This document shows positions 1 through 8,294 of a stretch of 49,414 nucleotides of DNA, in pieces (within the stretch, counting starts at the first letter, position 1; each line of letters begins with the position of its first letter). Position numbers and translations under genes: made by a program. Below the pieces are notes generated by a model. It worked only from the letters and a program-made list of their open reading frames with translations, was not told where the DNA came from and did not search any database. Origin of the DNA: Kofleriaceae bacterium (GTDB taxonomy: Bacteria > Myxococcota_A > Polyangia > Haliangiales > Haliangiaceae); contig JANTGM010000038.1 of the NCBI GenBank assembly GCA_024762925.1, positions 1 through 49,414 of the forward strand, given 5' to 3'.

Positions 1-397
1 GAAAGAAGAATTTCTCTTGGTAGCCCGGGCCGTCGGGAATGTGGCTCTTGCGATACACACCTAGAACGCTACCGTCGGCATCAAGCATTGCCACACTGTT
101 GTAAAGCTCTTGACCATCGCGCTCATAGAACGACACAGGCAGTGCTACCGAGAGCTCTTTGGCAAGCTTCTGAAAGTGGAGAATCGTTGGGTGGCCAGTC
201 GCTGGCAATGCTCGAGCAAAGTCCGCTTCAAGCTGCTGTTGTGGGAAGTACCAACCTTCGAATAGCTCAGGCATCAGCACAATCTGTGCGCCCGCGGATG
301 CAGCTTCTCGAATCAGAGTCTCCATGCGCTCAACATTGTGCTCCCGTGATTTGGTGAACGCGCTTTGCAGGGCGGCAACTGTGACGTGGCTACTCAT
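1..397 (-). CDS. aguB: N-carbamoylputrescine amidase, 3' part cut by window edge
   Basis: About 132 N-terminal codons are present; the rest lies beyond position 1. The product is a nitrilase-superfamily enzyme that hydrolyses N-carbamoylputrescine to putrescine, CO2 and ammonia in the cytoplasm. It reads MSSHVTVAALQSAF at the start. The nitrilase catalytic Glu lies in the MPELFEGWYFPQQ stretch (about residues 42-54) and the catalytic Lys in YRKSHIPDGPGYQEK near the break. The catalytic Cys is off the window. The ATG at 397 overlaps the end of aguA by 8 bp, so the two are translationally coupled. The overlap and the pairing with agmatine deiminase make this assignment firm. The gene has no stop inside the window and looks intact as far as it goes. 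Confidence 0.9.
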   Translation of the reverse strand, partial: MSSHVTVAALQSAFTKSREHNVERMETLIREAASAGAQIVLMPELFEGWYFPQQQLEADFARALPATGHPTILHFQKLAKELSVALPVSFYERDGQELYNSVAMLDADGSVLGVYRKSHIPDGPGYQEKFFF

Positions 398-1379
398 GAC
401 GTGGCTCTTGTTGGGAGATGCAGTGCACGGTACCGCCTCCAGTGAGAAGTGCGTAAGCGGGATGCGGGACAATTTGCCTTTCGGGAAAGACCGCAGCCAA
501 CAGTGAGAGCGCTTTGGCATCTTGGTCGACGTCAAAGGTTGGAACGATGACGACCCGGTTTGCGATGAGAAAATTGCAGTAGGAAGCCGCCATGATGCCC
601 TGCGGCCCCTCGATTCCTCCTGGGCTTGGGAGTGACACGATTTCGAGCGCGTTCCCGTCAGCTGTGTGAGCGCTTCGGAGCGCGTCGTGGACTTCGAGTA
701 GCACATCGCGGTTGGGGTCGTTGTGCCCACATGGTTCCATGCATGCAACGGTGTGAGGACCAACGAACCTGGCAACATTGTCAACGTGACCATCGGTATG
801 ATCACCATCGAGTCCGCGCTCCACCCAAATAACGTGTCGACAGCCTAGGGTTGCGGCAAGTTCTCGCTCGACATCAAGTGCATCTGCGGAAGGATTGCGA
901 TTCTCGTTCAAGAGACACTCGCGCGTACTAAGAAATGTTCCAAGTCCATTTGAGTCGAGAGCTCCGCCTTCCGCGGCCAGGCTGCTTGAGCGGCATGGCA
1001 CGCCGAGCAAGCCAGCGACGCGACGTGCGACATCCGGATCGTGGTCAAAGAGGAATTTGCCGCCCCAACCGTTGAAGGCATACGTGACCGCTTCAAGCGC
1101 TCCACTACGATGAACGAGTATAGGGCCTGTGTCCCGCAGCCAAATATCGCCGTACGGTATCGCGTGGCAGGTGACTCGCTCGTGAAGCGGGTGGTTCGAT
1201 CCCTCTTCGGGAACTAAGAGGTTTACCTCTTGCGTCCTTGCCAACGTATTCGCGAGACGCACGACAGATGCATAGGCCTCGTCGAAGTAGCGTCCCCACT
1301 CTTCTCGGTCGTGAGGCAAGGCTAGCCACATCGATGCTTGCGCCTCCCACTCCGCAGGCATTCGAGGGCTTGGTGGCAT
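390..1379 (-). CDS. aguA: Agmatine deiminase
   Basis: 329 residues, in the usual size range for bacterial agmatine deiminases of the peptidyl-arginine deiminase (PAD_porph) family. It converts agmatine to N-carbamoylputrescine and ammonia, the step before AguB, in the cytoplasm. Family motifs are visible in order: GDIWLRDTGPI (about residues 77-87), NGWGGK, EGGALDSNG, GLDGDHTDGHVDN (the Asp/His catalytic block), and the C-terminal GGGTVHCISQQEP carrying the nucleophilic Cys. No signal peptide. It is the first gene of a two-gene unit with aguB, which it overlaps by 8 bp. The upstream gap is shared with the divergent lipoprotein gene. The product pair supports polyamine synthesis from arginine-derived agmatine. 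Confidence 0.95.
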   Translation of the reverse strand: MPPSPRMPAEWEAQASMWLALPHDREEWGRYFDEAYASVVRLANTLARTQEVNLLVPEEGSNHPLHERVTCHAIPYGDIWLRDTGPILVHRSGALEAVTYAFNGWGGKFLFDHDPDVARRVAGLLGVPCRSSSLAAEGGALDSNGLGTFLSTRECLLNENRNPSADALDVERELAATLGCRHVIWVERGLDGDHTDGHVDNVARFVGPHTVACMEPCGHNDPNRDVLLEVHDALRSAHTADGNALEIVSLPSPGGIEGPQGIMAASYCNFLIANRVVIVPTFDVDQDAKALSLLAAVFPERQIVPHPAYALLTGGGTVHCISQQEPRHE

Positions 1380-1494
1380 CTGCCTGATGTACCAAAAAAC
1401 GCGTGAATACGAAGGCGATCACTGGTGAAAAACTGAGGGCGAACTAGCCGTGCAAAGCGGCTGATAGGTGAAATCATTGGGCAATCGAACCGGC

Positions 1495-2406
1495 ATGAGC
1501 CTTGCTGTAGGGCGGGGGATGAACTTCTCCCAAGGTCTCCTCGCATCTTCGCTTTCCCTCTTGCTTGCATCTGCATGTACAGGGGGCGCTGGCGATGATG
1601 ACATTGCAGAGCCAAGCCAGGTTGCCACATCCATTTCCGAGTCGGTGACGGACATTGCGCAGGTCGCACCAACCCAGGTCACATTGGCGAACAGGCTCTT
1701 TAGCATTCCCAGTGCCAGCGCCGTCGGTGAAGTCAATGCTCAGACATGTTCTGATTTGGAGGGGCTGCTAAACCAGAGCTGCCAGTTCATTGAAGGGATC
1801 GCTGGAGACTCCTACTGCTATGCCGAATCGACGTTCTTCATGGCACACTCGCAGCCCCGCTGTGCCTCTCGTCTCCATCTTGGCGGTGAACTAGACAACA
1901 TCTATGCGTTTGATTTAACGGGACAGTCGTTGACCGGACCGGTGGATACCTGTGGTGACGGAATCGTCGACGAAGAAGAGCAGTGCGATGATGGCAATCG
2001 CGAGGACTTTGACGGCTGTTCACAGCTTTGTGAGATTGAAGAGTTCCAGGGCTGTGAAGCGGTGATCGAGCAGTACTATCAGCAGGCCGAAATCGCCTAC
2101 GTGGATAAGGAGCAGTGGGATGGGCCTCGTAGCCACGTCATGATCAATAGAACGGTGCGGGCGTTGACCGCAGTTGACCAGCGGTCGTGCGATGCCGCTT
2201 TGGCCGTGGGCGCCGATGTCTGCAATGAGCTCACAAGCCAGATGCCGTTTGTTGGGAGCTGCCAGCCTATGGGTGGTCTTCGTCAAACCGATAATGGCCC
2301 TCTGTGCGACGTGCGCTTCCAGGTGTATTTTCAGACGGTCTCACCTGCAGACGGAGTCTTCACAACAGCGATGCCTGGCATTCTCGCGTTCACAATCGGC
2401 GAATAG
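1495..2406 (+). CDS. Secreted lipoprotein with myxobacterial Cys-rich repeat
   Basis: About 303 residues. The N-terminus has a hydrophobic core ending SLLLASAC, a lipobox-like site followed by an acidic GDDD linker, so export and lipid anchoring are likely. Mid-protein (about residues 147-178) there is one copy of the Myxococcus Cys-rich repeat (DUF4215-type), beginning CGDGIVDEEEQCDDGN and ending in C..LC. Several further Cys pairs suggest a disulphide-stabilised extracytoplasmic fold. No enzyme motif is seen. The start is uncertain: a GTG at 1468, an ATG at 1495 (chosen because it leaves an Arg in the n-region) and an ATG at 1519 behind a G-rich stretch are all in frame. It is divergent from aguA and convergent with the phosphatase operon. 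Confidence 0.75.
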   Translation: MSLAVGRGMNFSQGLLASSLSLLLASACTGGAGDDDIAEPSQVATSISESVTDIAQVAPTQVTLANRLFSIPSASAVGEVNAQTCSDLEGLLNQSCQFIEGIAGDSYCYAESTFFMAHSQPRCASRLHLGGELDNIYAFDLTGQSLTGPVDTCGDGIVDEEEQCDDGNREDFDGCSQLCEIEEFQGCEAVIEQYYQQAEIAYVDKEQWDGPRSHVMINRTVRALTAVDQRSCDAALAVGADVCNELTSQMPFVGSCQPMGGLRQTDNGPLCDVRFQVYFQTVSPADGVFTTAMPGILAFTIGE

Positions 2407-2407
2407 G

Positions 2408-2436
2408 CTGGGCAGTAGGCCTTGGGGAATGCCCAG
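2408..2436. terminator. Stem-loop between convergent genes
   Basis: A perfect 7-bp inverted repeat, CTGGGCA/TGCCCAG, with a 15-nt loop lies in the 39-bp gap between convergent stop codons at 2406 and 2446. There is no clear T-run on either strand. Its position suggests a bidirectional terminator or a transcript 3' end stabiliser; this is inference. Confidence 0.45.
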
Positions 2437-2445
2437 AGCAGATTG

Positions 2446-3744
2446 CTAGTAGCTAGCGGGGCGAAGCACAACGAGTGCGGGGGTGCGGCCCTCGCCGTCG
2501 CTATGCTGATCGAGGGCGTTTGCCAGGCTATCAATGTAGCGTCCCAAATCAACAAAGCCAACCGAGCGATGACCCAGTGCTTGCTTGGCGATTAGCGGGT
2601 CACTGAAGACGGTGGTGCCAAGTTCACTACCAATGAAGAAGTGTGAGTCACCCGGCTCAAGCGGCAGGCTTTGCGGCAGGTAGTTGATGTCCTCGCTCGC
2701 TCCAAGCCCTGGTCCAGTTGCGGCAACTGAGATCAAGTCGCCATTCTCTTTCAGCTGAATCCAATCTGGTGAACCTGCTGCAGCGTAGTCGATTCGGCGA
2801 GAGTTTGTATCAAATAGCGCGACTATGCACGAGAGGTCGCTTGGTGCGTCAGGGCGCCAGACATAGCGGTTTAGCAGCCCTAAGACTTTTTCTGGGCGGA
2901 GTGTAGTGCTCTTTGCCGCCGCAACAAGAGAATTGCAGAATCCGCGAAGGGCGGATGCGAGGATGACTGCGGCCAGGCCTGGTGCGGCAATCTCTGCAAA
3001 GACGACGAGAACTTTGCCGCTCTCCTGGGCGTAGGTTGCGTAGAGCACTGGTGGCTCTCCTGGTGCCCGATGCAGAACCCCCGCCCACTCGAGGCCCTCA
3101 GCGGTGTCGATCGGCTCTTCTGGCAGAAGTACCCGTAGCACTTGCGTGGCAGATGCTGCGTCTTTTTCCAGTTCTGCCAGGTGTGCGGAGGCCAGGCGCA
3201 GGGCCCATCGCTCAACAACGCTTTCCATCGCCATCTTCCAAGCCTGGAGTGCATCCACCGCTGTTTCCGATCGGCGCTCAGGACAGTAGCTGGCCCAGAC
3301 CCACTGTGGTGCCATGGAGTCGGAGACAGGAATCAGCACGTTGACACCATGGTGATCCATGAATCGATAGGCCGCCTGCAACAACTCAGGGCTGAGAATG
3401 CTCTCGCTAAACCGTCGGTCGATCGGCTGCCCTTGCGCGGCAATCGCACTCAGGAGTGATGCCTCATCATACGAGCAAGCATGGTTTTCGTGTTTCCAGC
3501 CGCCCTGAGTTGGGATGAAAAACTGTTGGCGAACGCACTGAAATGCGCGCCCAGAAACACTCTCAGTGAGCTGGAGGAGAGCAAGGCGGGATTCCACTTC
3601 GTAGCCTTCATGCAGGTAATCTCGCAGATGCTGCAACATCGCGTCTTCTCCGCTATGGGTCTCGGCTACGCCTTTCGCGGCTTTTCGATTGAGAACGTAC
3701 CAACCAAGAAGCGCGACTTCTGGCACCACAAAGTACTCAATCAT
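2446..3744 (-). CDS. Degenerate SpoIIE/PP2C-like protein (predicted pseudophosphatase)
   Basis: 432 residues, the last gene of the five-gene operon, overlapping its upstream neighbour by ATGA (3741-3744). The C-terminal half (about residues 215-432) follows the SpoIIE/RsbU fold pattern: LEWAGVLHRAPGE, an Ala-rich helix after VVFAEIAAPG, VLGLLNRYVW (usual ..LN..L), IDYAAAGSPDW (usual AGHNPP), PLEPGDSHFFIGSELG (usual L.GD.L.L.SDG.E) and a final ALVVLRP strand. Every metal-binding motif is lost: GDxTGHG is AEIAAPG, SDG is GSE, and the final DDMT is absent. It has no signal peptide; residues 1-200 match no family I recognise. It probably binds or regulates something rather than hydrolysing phosphoserine. 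The active sibling directly upstream suggests a catalytic/pseudocatalytic pair. Confidence 0.75.
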   Translation of the reverse strand: MIEYFVVPEVALLGWYVLNRKAAKGVAETHSGEDAMLQHLRDYLHEGYEVESRLALLQLTESVSGRAFQCVRQQFFIPTQGGWKHENHACSYDEASLLSAIAAQGQPIDRRFSESILSPELLQAAYRFMDHHGVNVLIPVSDSMAPQWVWASYCPERRSETAVDALQAWKMAMESVVERWALRLASAHLAELEKDAASATQVLRVLLPEEPIDTAEGLEWAGVLHRAPGEPPVLYATYAQESGKVLVVFAEIAAPGLAAVILASALRGFCNSLVAAAKSTTLRPEKVLGLLNRYVWRPDAPSDLSCIVALFDTNSRRIDYAAAGSPDWIQLKENGDLISVAATGPGLGASEDINYLPQSLPLEPGDSHFFIGSELGTTVFSDPLIAKQALGHRSVGFVDLGRYIDSLANALDQHSDGEGRTPALVVLRPASY

Positions 3745-5285
3745 TGCTTGGTCTCCTCAAAGTGATGAGAGAAGCGCATGACAATGAAGGTCATGTCATC
3801 GCCGGCATCGGAGTCGCCCAAGTGTTGCCGTACCCGATCCATCATGTGCTGGCACGAGCTTGGAACATCGAGACTGGTGCACTCGATAAGAACCTTGCGA
3901 AACTCACGGTGCCCCAAGCGTGGCATGTGTGGCTCGCCCGCCTCGACGATGCCATCACTAAAGAGAAAGAGCATGTCGCCGTCGCGGAGCTTCTTTGACG
4001 CTTTCTTGAACTTCAGCTCATCAGCCGACCCCAACATACTTCCCTCGACCTTGAGAGGCGTGAGTCCGGTGTCATCGATCCCACGCCAGTGGAGCGGTGG
4101 ATTGTGCCCCGCGTTGGCAAATCGGATCTCGCAGGTGCGTGGGTCAAAGACCGCGGCAAACGCACTCATCATGTGATGGCTACGACCGACCTCGCGAACC
4201 AACTCATTTAGGTCGGCCAGGAGCAGGGCTGGCTCGATTGCTCGGCCCTGAACGCTGGCATGTGCAGCCAATGAGCCGCTCACCGCAGCCGCGAGGGTTG
4301 CAGGCGAAACTCCATGGCCCGTGGCATCTCCGACGAAAAAGAGTACCTGACCTTCCCCGAGATCGTGCCAGGCCCAGATGTCGCCACCGCATTGCTCTGC
4401 AGGCTCTGACCATCCTTGGAGCTGCACCGAGTCAATTTCGACAAGGTCGGGCGCGGGAAGTAGCGAGGCCTGCATTGCTTGGGCAAGAGCGAAAACCTGA
4501 GCCAGTGCCTCACGGCCACCCGCTTGGTGTCGCAAGTATTGGTTGATCAAACCAGACGTCATACTCTGACCAACAACCTCAAGAAAAGCCTCCGCATAAT
4601 CAGAGTTTTTCCAAGGAAAGTCGAACACCGCAAAGCCCAAGAGCTGACGGTCTTGACAGAAGGAGAGGATCACATCGGCTTCAAGGTCGTTGAGGAGTGA
4701 AAGAGCGTCTTGGGCTCCTGGGCCAGTGTGCCCCGCCAGCGTTTCTCTTGTTAGTAGTCCACCTTGGTGTCTGAAGAACGAGACGGCCTTCTGCCGACTT
4801 CGCACAATTTTGAGGTCTTCTACATCGCCACCAAACGACAATTGCCCCTCGGTGCCCTGTAGAATGAGAATTACGTTCTCGATGCCAAGGCCATCGCGCA
4901 GGGCAACCTGAAGATTTTTTGCGAGCTCAGCGAGGGTCCGACTGTTGATACGAGAATGAGCAAATGCCAAGGCGACTCGTTCAAGCTCGAGGCCGGGAAT
5001 ACGAAAGGCCAGTGCAGGTTGGATGTAGAGTGCCTCGATTGCGAGGTAGGCAATGCCCAGCACGCAAAGAAGAACTCCGGGGGCGGATTGCAGGCCGAGG
5101 GCTAGACCTGAGATCAGGACGACCAACCCCGGGAGGACCAGCAAAAACGTGATGGGCCAGGAGACCCGAATCTCTGTGTCGTGTGTTCCCTGTGAAGCTG
5201 TGCGTGTGGTCGCTAGTGCGGGGCTGCTGGTTTCCATGGGAGCAACACGATTCAACACCGGAACATCTTTGCTTCGGGACTGCAT
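3741..5285 (-). CDS. Membrane-anchored SpoIIE-family PP2C phosphatase
   Basis: 514 residues. After a short cytoplasmic N-terminus there are two membrane helices (about residues 42-90, from SWPITFLLVLPG to LAIEALYIQPAL). A GAF-like sensory region follows (about 100-250), then a SpoIIE/PP2C domain (about 265-510). The domain has its metal-binding motifs: CGGDIWAW, VGDATGHGVSPA, FANAGHNPPLHW, LFLFSDGIVEAG and GDDMTFIVMRF. It should be an active Mn/Mg-dependent Ser/Thr phosphatase, of the kind that acts on anti-sigma-factor antagonists in partner-switching modules. No such partner is seen in the window. The start lies 6 bp after the small upstream gene and its stop overlaps the pseudophosphatase start, so expression is coupled. 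Signal input is probably through the membrane/GAF-like part. Confidence 0.88.
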   Translation of the reverse strand: MQSRSKDVPVLNRVAPMETSSPALATTRTASQGTHDTEIRVSWPITFLLVLPGLVVLISGLALGLQSAPGVLLCVLGIAYLAIEALYIQPALAFRIPGLELERVALAFAHSRINSRTLAELAKNLQVALRDGLGIENVILILQGTEGQLSFGGDVEDLKIVRSRQKAVSFFRHQGGLLTRETLAGHTGPGAQDALSLLNDLEADVILSFCQDRQLLGFAVFDFPWKNSDYAEAFLEVVGQSMTSGLINQYLRHQAGGREALAQVFALAQAMQASLLPAPDLVEIDSVQLQGWSEPAEQCGGDIWAWHDLGEGQVLFFVGDATGHGVSPATLAAAVSGSLAAHASVQGRAIEPALLLADLNELVREVGRSHHMMSAFAAVFDPRTCEIRFANAGHNPPLHWRGIDDTGLTPLKVEGSMLGSADELKFKKASKKLRDGDMLFLFSDGIVEAGEPHMPRLGHREFRKVLIECTSLDVPSSCQHMMDRVRQHLGDSDAGDDMTFIVMRFSHHFEETKQ

Positions 5286-5291
5286 GTAGGA

Positions 5292-5606
5292 CTAGAACAA
5301 GGGAAAGACGAACAGCCAAAACGCCAAGCTAGCCAGGGCAAAGAGGCCGATGCCCATCAATACCATTTCCCCGTTCGAATCCGAGCGTCGGCGTCGCTTG
5401 GTTGGCAGCGTGATGTGTTGATCAGCCTGCTCATCATTTACGGGGTGGACATGAGCACGCCACGCTGCATGTTGAGAACTCCTCTGTGACCGCGCTCGAG
5501 GAGTGGTCGTTCGACCCGTTTGCGTACTTCGTTCCGACGGCTTGGACAATTCGGACTCTGTGGAATGCTGCGTGACGAATTTGCCTTGCCGCCTAGAAGG
5601 TTGCAT
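5292..5606 (-). CDS. Small tail-anchored membrane protein
   Basis: 104 residues, starting at an ATG inside the last codons of the porin gene (14-bp overlap) and ending 6 bp before the phosphatase start. The first about 70 residues are polar, Ser/Arg/Thr-rich and probably disordered. They end in a basic cluster, TKRRRRSDSNG, followed by one C-terminal membrane helix (VLMGIGLFALASLAFWLFVF). By the positive-inside rule the N-terminus faces the cytoplasm. I recognise no family. Because it fills the gap between porin and phosphatase genes exactly, it is probably translated and may help to localise the phosphatase at the membrane, but that is a guess. An alternative longer start inside the porin gene (5765) is much less likely. 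Confidence 0.55.
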   Translation of the reverse strand: MQPSRRQGKFVTQHSTESELSKPSERSTQTGRTTTPRARSQRSSQHAAWRAHVHPVNDEQADQHITLPTKRRRRSDSNGEMVLMGIGLFALASLAFWLFVFPLF

Positions 5607-7218
5607 TGAGCGTGGCTCCAAAGATTGTGAGTTTGCTATCGCTCTCTGGAGCGGTTCCCCCGAAGCTTCCTGGAATGGCTCCAAAGAACCCACCACTGTA
5701 GTCACTCTGGATGATGAGTGTGTGGAGGCGAGCGAAGAGCTTGTCATTGAATGGGAAAATGACATAGCCCTCGTAGGAGCTACCGCGGTTGGCGAGCTTG
5801 TTGCTCAGGTCGGTTGTTGGAGTGTTAAACGAAATCCAGTGCCGTGAGGCGAAGTTGTACTCGAATCCAATCTTTGGAGCTCGCTCCGAGTTGAGTGGAA
5901 GAGTGTAACGGCCTCCAAAGTAGCCAAAGTAGGTTGTCGTCGTGTCGCATTCTGCAGCGGGCACCAGGCCAACCATGGGGTCCTCGCTCCAACACTTCTC
6001 AGCAGATGCTAGACCCAAGAGGGGAAACTGCGTGGGATTCCCGTTCATGTCAGGTGGACCAACATTGTAGCTGATCGCAGCTCCCGGCTCGGGCTTGAGA
6101 AAGCCAACAGCCGCCGATGCGAAAAGATCAAGCCCGCTACCACCGAGGTCCTTGAAGAGCACAAGGGCACTGAGGTTTGCGTATGTTCCAAGAGTGGAAG
6201 GTTTCTGAGAGGGGAAGACCAGTGAACCGTCAAAAGGGGGAGGTGCGTTGGCCACGTTTGGCGGTGGGTTCGGATTGGAAATTGGTACCGTGAAGGGGCG
6301 GAACTTCGGTACCATGTAGAAGCCCAACTGGGTGTAGGCGCCCAGCTTTGGAGCTTTTAGGTCGATATTACCTCCGAGGATGCGCAGGTTCTTCGTGCCA
6401 TTGGTGAGGGGCAAGTTGAGCGAGTTTAGGTCGTTCTCCAATGGGAACGCCCAAGAAATGTAGAATCCGCGCATGAGCACATTCGAGGAGGGAGAGATCG
6501 TAAGATTTACCGTCTCATACTCACCGTCCACCATGTGCAGTCCCCAACTCGCGTCGCTCTCAGTGAGGTTCTCGCGAAGCTCCGCAGGTGAGCCGTTGCT
6601 GTAGGAGATACGACCCATGGACAGTGCCACCTTCTCGTGCACAAACCAATCAATCCACGCACGCTCCAAGCGGACCGAGTTGTCACGTGGAATTCGCGTC
6701 TCAGAAGAATCCTGAGCAAAGAGCGTCGCCGTGTTCGTTCCGTAGCGCTTGAACATCGTAAGACGACCAGTGAACCGTAGATCCTTGTATGGCTGCGCCT
6801 CCATGTTGAGCCGCAGGCGGTGAAGCCACTGCTCGTCATTCGTGGCATCAATGCGGACTGGAGCGCCGGTCATAGGATCGCGAGCTCCATCTGGCGATGG
6901 GCCTGAGAAGCGGTTGTGGGTCACAAGTGTTCGGTAGTCGCCACTCCATCGGATACGTTGAAGAAGACTTCGCGTCTCAACCTTGTCGAGCAAATCCTCA
7001 GTCGCTCGCAGCCGCTCCTCAAGTTCGTCAACAACTTGAGGATCCACGATTTCGATGGAGGATGGTGCTGGTGCGACTTTGGTCTCCTCTTCGGCAGGGG
7101 CACCCTCCTCCGACTGGGCGGCAGCTGTCTTCGCACCGAAGAGAAGCAGTGCACAAGCCACTGCGGAACCAACCAGGGTTGTGCGAGTGGAGCCAAAAAC
7201 CTTAGGTAATACGATCAT
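5593..7218 (-). CDS. DUF3373-type outer-membrane beta-barrel porin
   Basis: 541 residues with a cleavable signal peptide (hydrophobic core VGSAVACALLLFGAK, cleavage near TAAAQ). A short coiled-coil stretch follows (about residues 58-85, VDELEERLRATEDLLDKVE), typical of trimeric or peptidoglycan-proximal porin N-termini. The rest is a run of alternating-residue beta strands, including WLHRLRLNMEAQPYKDLRFTG and RLERAWIDWFV, ending in FGATLNATF with the terminal Phe expected of an outer-membrane protein. The pattern fits DUF3373, found mainly in delta- and epsilonproteobacteria. It overlaps the cytochrome gene upstream by ATGA and the small membrane protein downstream by 14 bp. Pairing with a c-type cytochrome recalls porin-cytochrome arrangements, though only one haem site is present here. 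The substrate is unknown. Confidence 0.75.
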   Translation of the reverse strand: MIVLPKVFGSTRTTLVGSAVACALLLFGAKTAAAQSEEGAPAEEETKVAPAPSSIEIVDPQVVDELEERLRATEDLLDKVETRSLLQRIRWSGDYRTLVTHNRFSGPSPDGARDPMTGAPVRIDATNDEQWLHRLRLNMEAQPYKDLRFTGRLTMFKRYGTNTATLFAQDSSETRIPRDNSVRLERAWIDWFVHEKVALSMGRISYSNGSPAELRENLTESDASWGLHMVDGEYETVNLTISPSSNVLMRGFYISWAFPLENDLNSLNLPLTNGTKNLRILGGNIDLKAPKLGAYTQLGFYMVPKFRPFTVPISNPNPPPNVANAPPPFDGSLVFPSQKPSTLGTYANLSALVLFKDLGGSGLDLFASAAVGFLKPEPGAAISYNVGPPDMNGNPTQFPLLGLASAEKCWSEDPMVGLVPAAECDTTTTYFGYFGGRYTLPLNSERAPKIGFEYNFASRHWISFNTPTTDLSNKLANRGSSYEGYVIFPFNDKLFARLHTLIIQSDYSGGFFGAIPGSFGGTAPESDSKLTIFGATLNATF

Positions 7219-8294
7219 CGAATGCCAGCTCCTTGATTGCGCGCTACATCCGCGGCTTTGCTTTTGAGATAGGTTTTTACGTGAGTTAGTTGTGCGGCGC
7301 TTACTGAGCCGCCGATTCGTCGATACCGATCATGGCTTCCTCGGGCGAAGAAGCGATCCCATTGAGAGATTGTGAAGCGACGCGGGCCTACCGTTGATGC
7401 CCCGTTCTTCCGATGGCAGCTATTGCACGTTGAAGCGAGAAGTCCCTGGCCTCGAGAAGCATTGCCTTCTGCGGAGGATGAGACTCGCGGAGTTCGGGGG
7501 AGTCGGTCGGCGACCACCAGCTCTGGTGTGGGGGTTGTCGTATCTGTGTTCTTCGGCTTGGCGGCAACCATCTTGACGAGCGACTCAGAAATTTTCTGAT
7601 TTTTTCCAGCTTCGATTCGGATGGTTACGACCTTGGGCGAATATCCTGAAAGGCTCAGCGCAACCGAGTGGCGCCCTGGAGCCATATCCACGCTGCTGAT
7701 TGGGCTCTTTCCGATGAACACACCATCTAGGGCAATGGTTGCACCCCTCGGTGATGTGCTAATTGAGGCCGTACCCATGGTTGGTGCTTCAACTGGTGCG
7801 GGATCGGGCTTTGGTGGAGTAACCTTCGTCTCTCGACCAATTCTTGGACGTTTCCCCGAGCTTTTCCCTGAGTTTCTCCCCGAGTTTCTCCCCGAGTTTC
7901 TCCCCGAGTTTTTCCCCGAGTTTTTCCCCGAGTTTCTATCGTTTGTCTTTGGGTCCACGGGCGCTATGGGGTCAACAGGATCGCCTGAAGCCTCCTCGAT
8001 TGTGCCTGCGTCGATCTGAACCTGCGCGACCAACTCCGGTTCGGTAGCCCCGCCATCCGCCGGCTCAGTGTCGGTCGTGGAAGGCGTATCAGGCGTTGCC
8101 ACATCGGTCCCTGCCACATCGGTCCCTGCCACATCGGTTCCTGCCGTTGCCGCTGCCATGTCAGCTGTGGACTCGTCCTTTTTGGAATCCTTTGAGTTGC
8201 GAACGACAAAGAAGATCGCGATTTGAACGGCAGCGATGGCCACCACTAGGATCGCAATGGTGCTTTTCTTAGTTTTTTTCCGGCTTGAACGCAT
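7215..8294 (-). CDS. Membrane-anchored PEGA-domain monoheme cytochrome c
   Basis: 359 residues, the first gene of the operon, with a strong ribosome site (AGGAG, about 5 nt before ATG). A basic N-terminus precedes one membrane helix (about residues 12-31). Then comes a low-complexity linker with GTDVA repeats (three) and seven NSGK/NSGR-type repeats, a PEGA domain (about 190-260, with SPRGATIALDGVFIGKSP and APGRHSVALSLSGY), and a C-terminal cytochrome domain (about 285-350) with one CNSCH haem site. No Met axial ligand is evident; the His in RGSHDRY could be the second ligand. The linker should span part of the periplasm, placing the haem and PEGA domains away from the inner membrane. A role in electron transfer or redox sensing alongside the porin and phosphatase is inferred. 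Confidence 0.82.
   Translation of the reverse strand: MRSSRKKTKKSTIAILVVAIAAVQIAIFFVVRNSKDSKKDESTADMAAATAGTDVAGTDVAGTDVATPDTPSTTDTEPADGGATEPELVAQVQIDAGTIEEASGDPVDPIAPVDPKTNDRNSGKNSGKNSGRNSGRNSGRNSGKSSGKRPRIGRETKVTPPKPDPAPVEAPTMGTASISTSPRGATIALDGVFIGKSPISSVDMAPGRHSVALSLSGYSPKVVTIRIEAGKNQKISESLVKMVAAKPKNTDTTTPTPELVVADRLPRTPRVSSSAEGNASRGQGLLASTCNSCHRKNGASTVGPRRFTISQWDRFFARGSHDRYRRIGGSVSAAQLTHVKTYLKSKAADVARNQGAGIR
7853..7937 (-). repeat. 12-bp tandem repeats coding for NSGK/NSGR
   Basis: About seven near-identical 12-bp units (plus-strand unit CCCGAGTTTCTC with C/T variants) lie within the cytochrome gene and encode the NSGK/NSGR linker. The unit is a multiple of three, so slippage would lengthen or shorten the linker without breaking the frame. 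Confidence 0.9.
8099..8143 (-). repeat. 15-bp tandem repeats coding for AGTDV
   Basis: Three copies of a 15-bp unit (plus strand CCACATCGGTCCCTG, one base different in the last) encode the periplasmic linker just after the membrane helix of the PEGA-cytochrome protein. Confidence 0.9.

Noticed and set aside
5606-5765. Longer start (5765) for the small tail-anchored protein
   Set aside because: The extra 53 codons lie inside the porin gene in another frame; the ATG at 5606 gives the usual short overlap.
7853-7937. CRISPR-like array
   Set aside because: The repeats are 12 bp, contiguous without spacers, and in frame within a coding gene.
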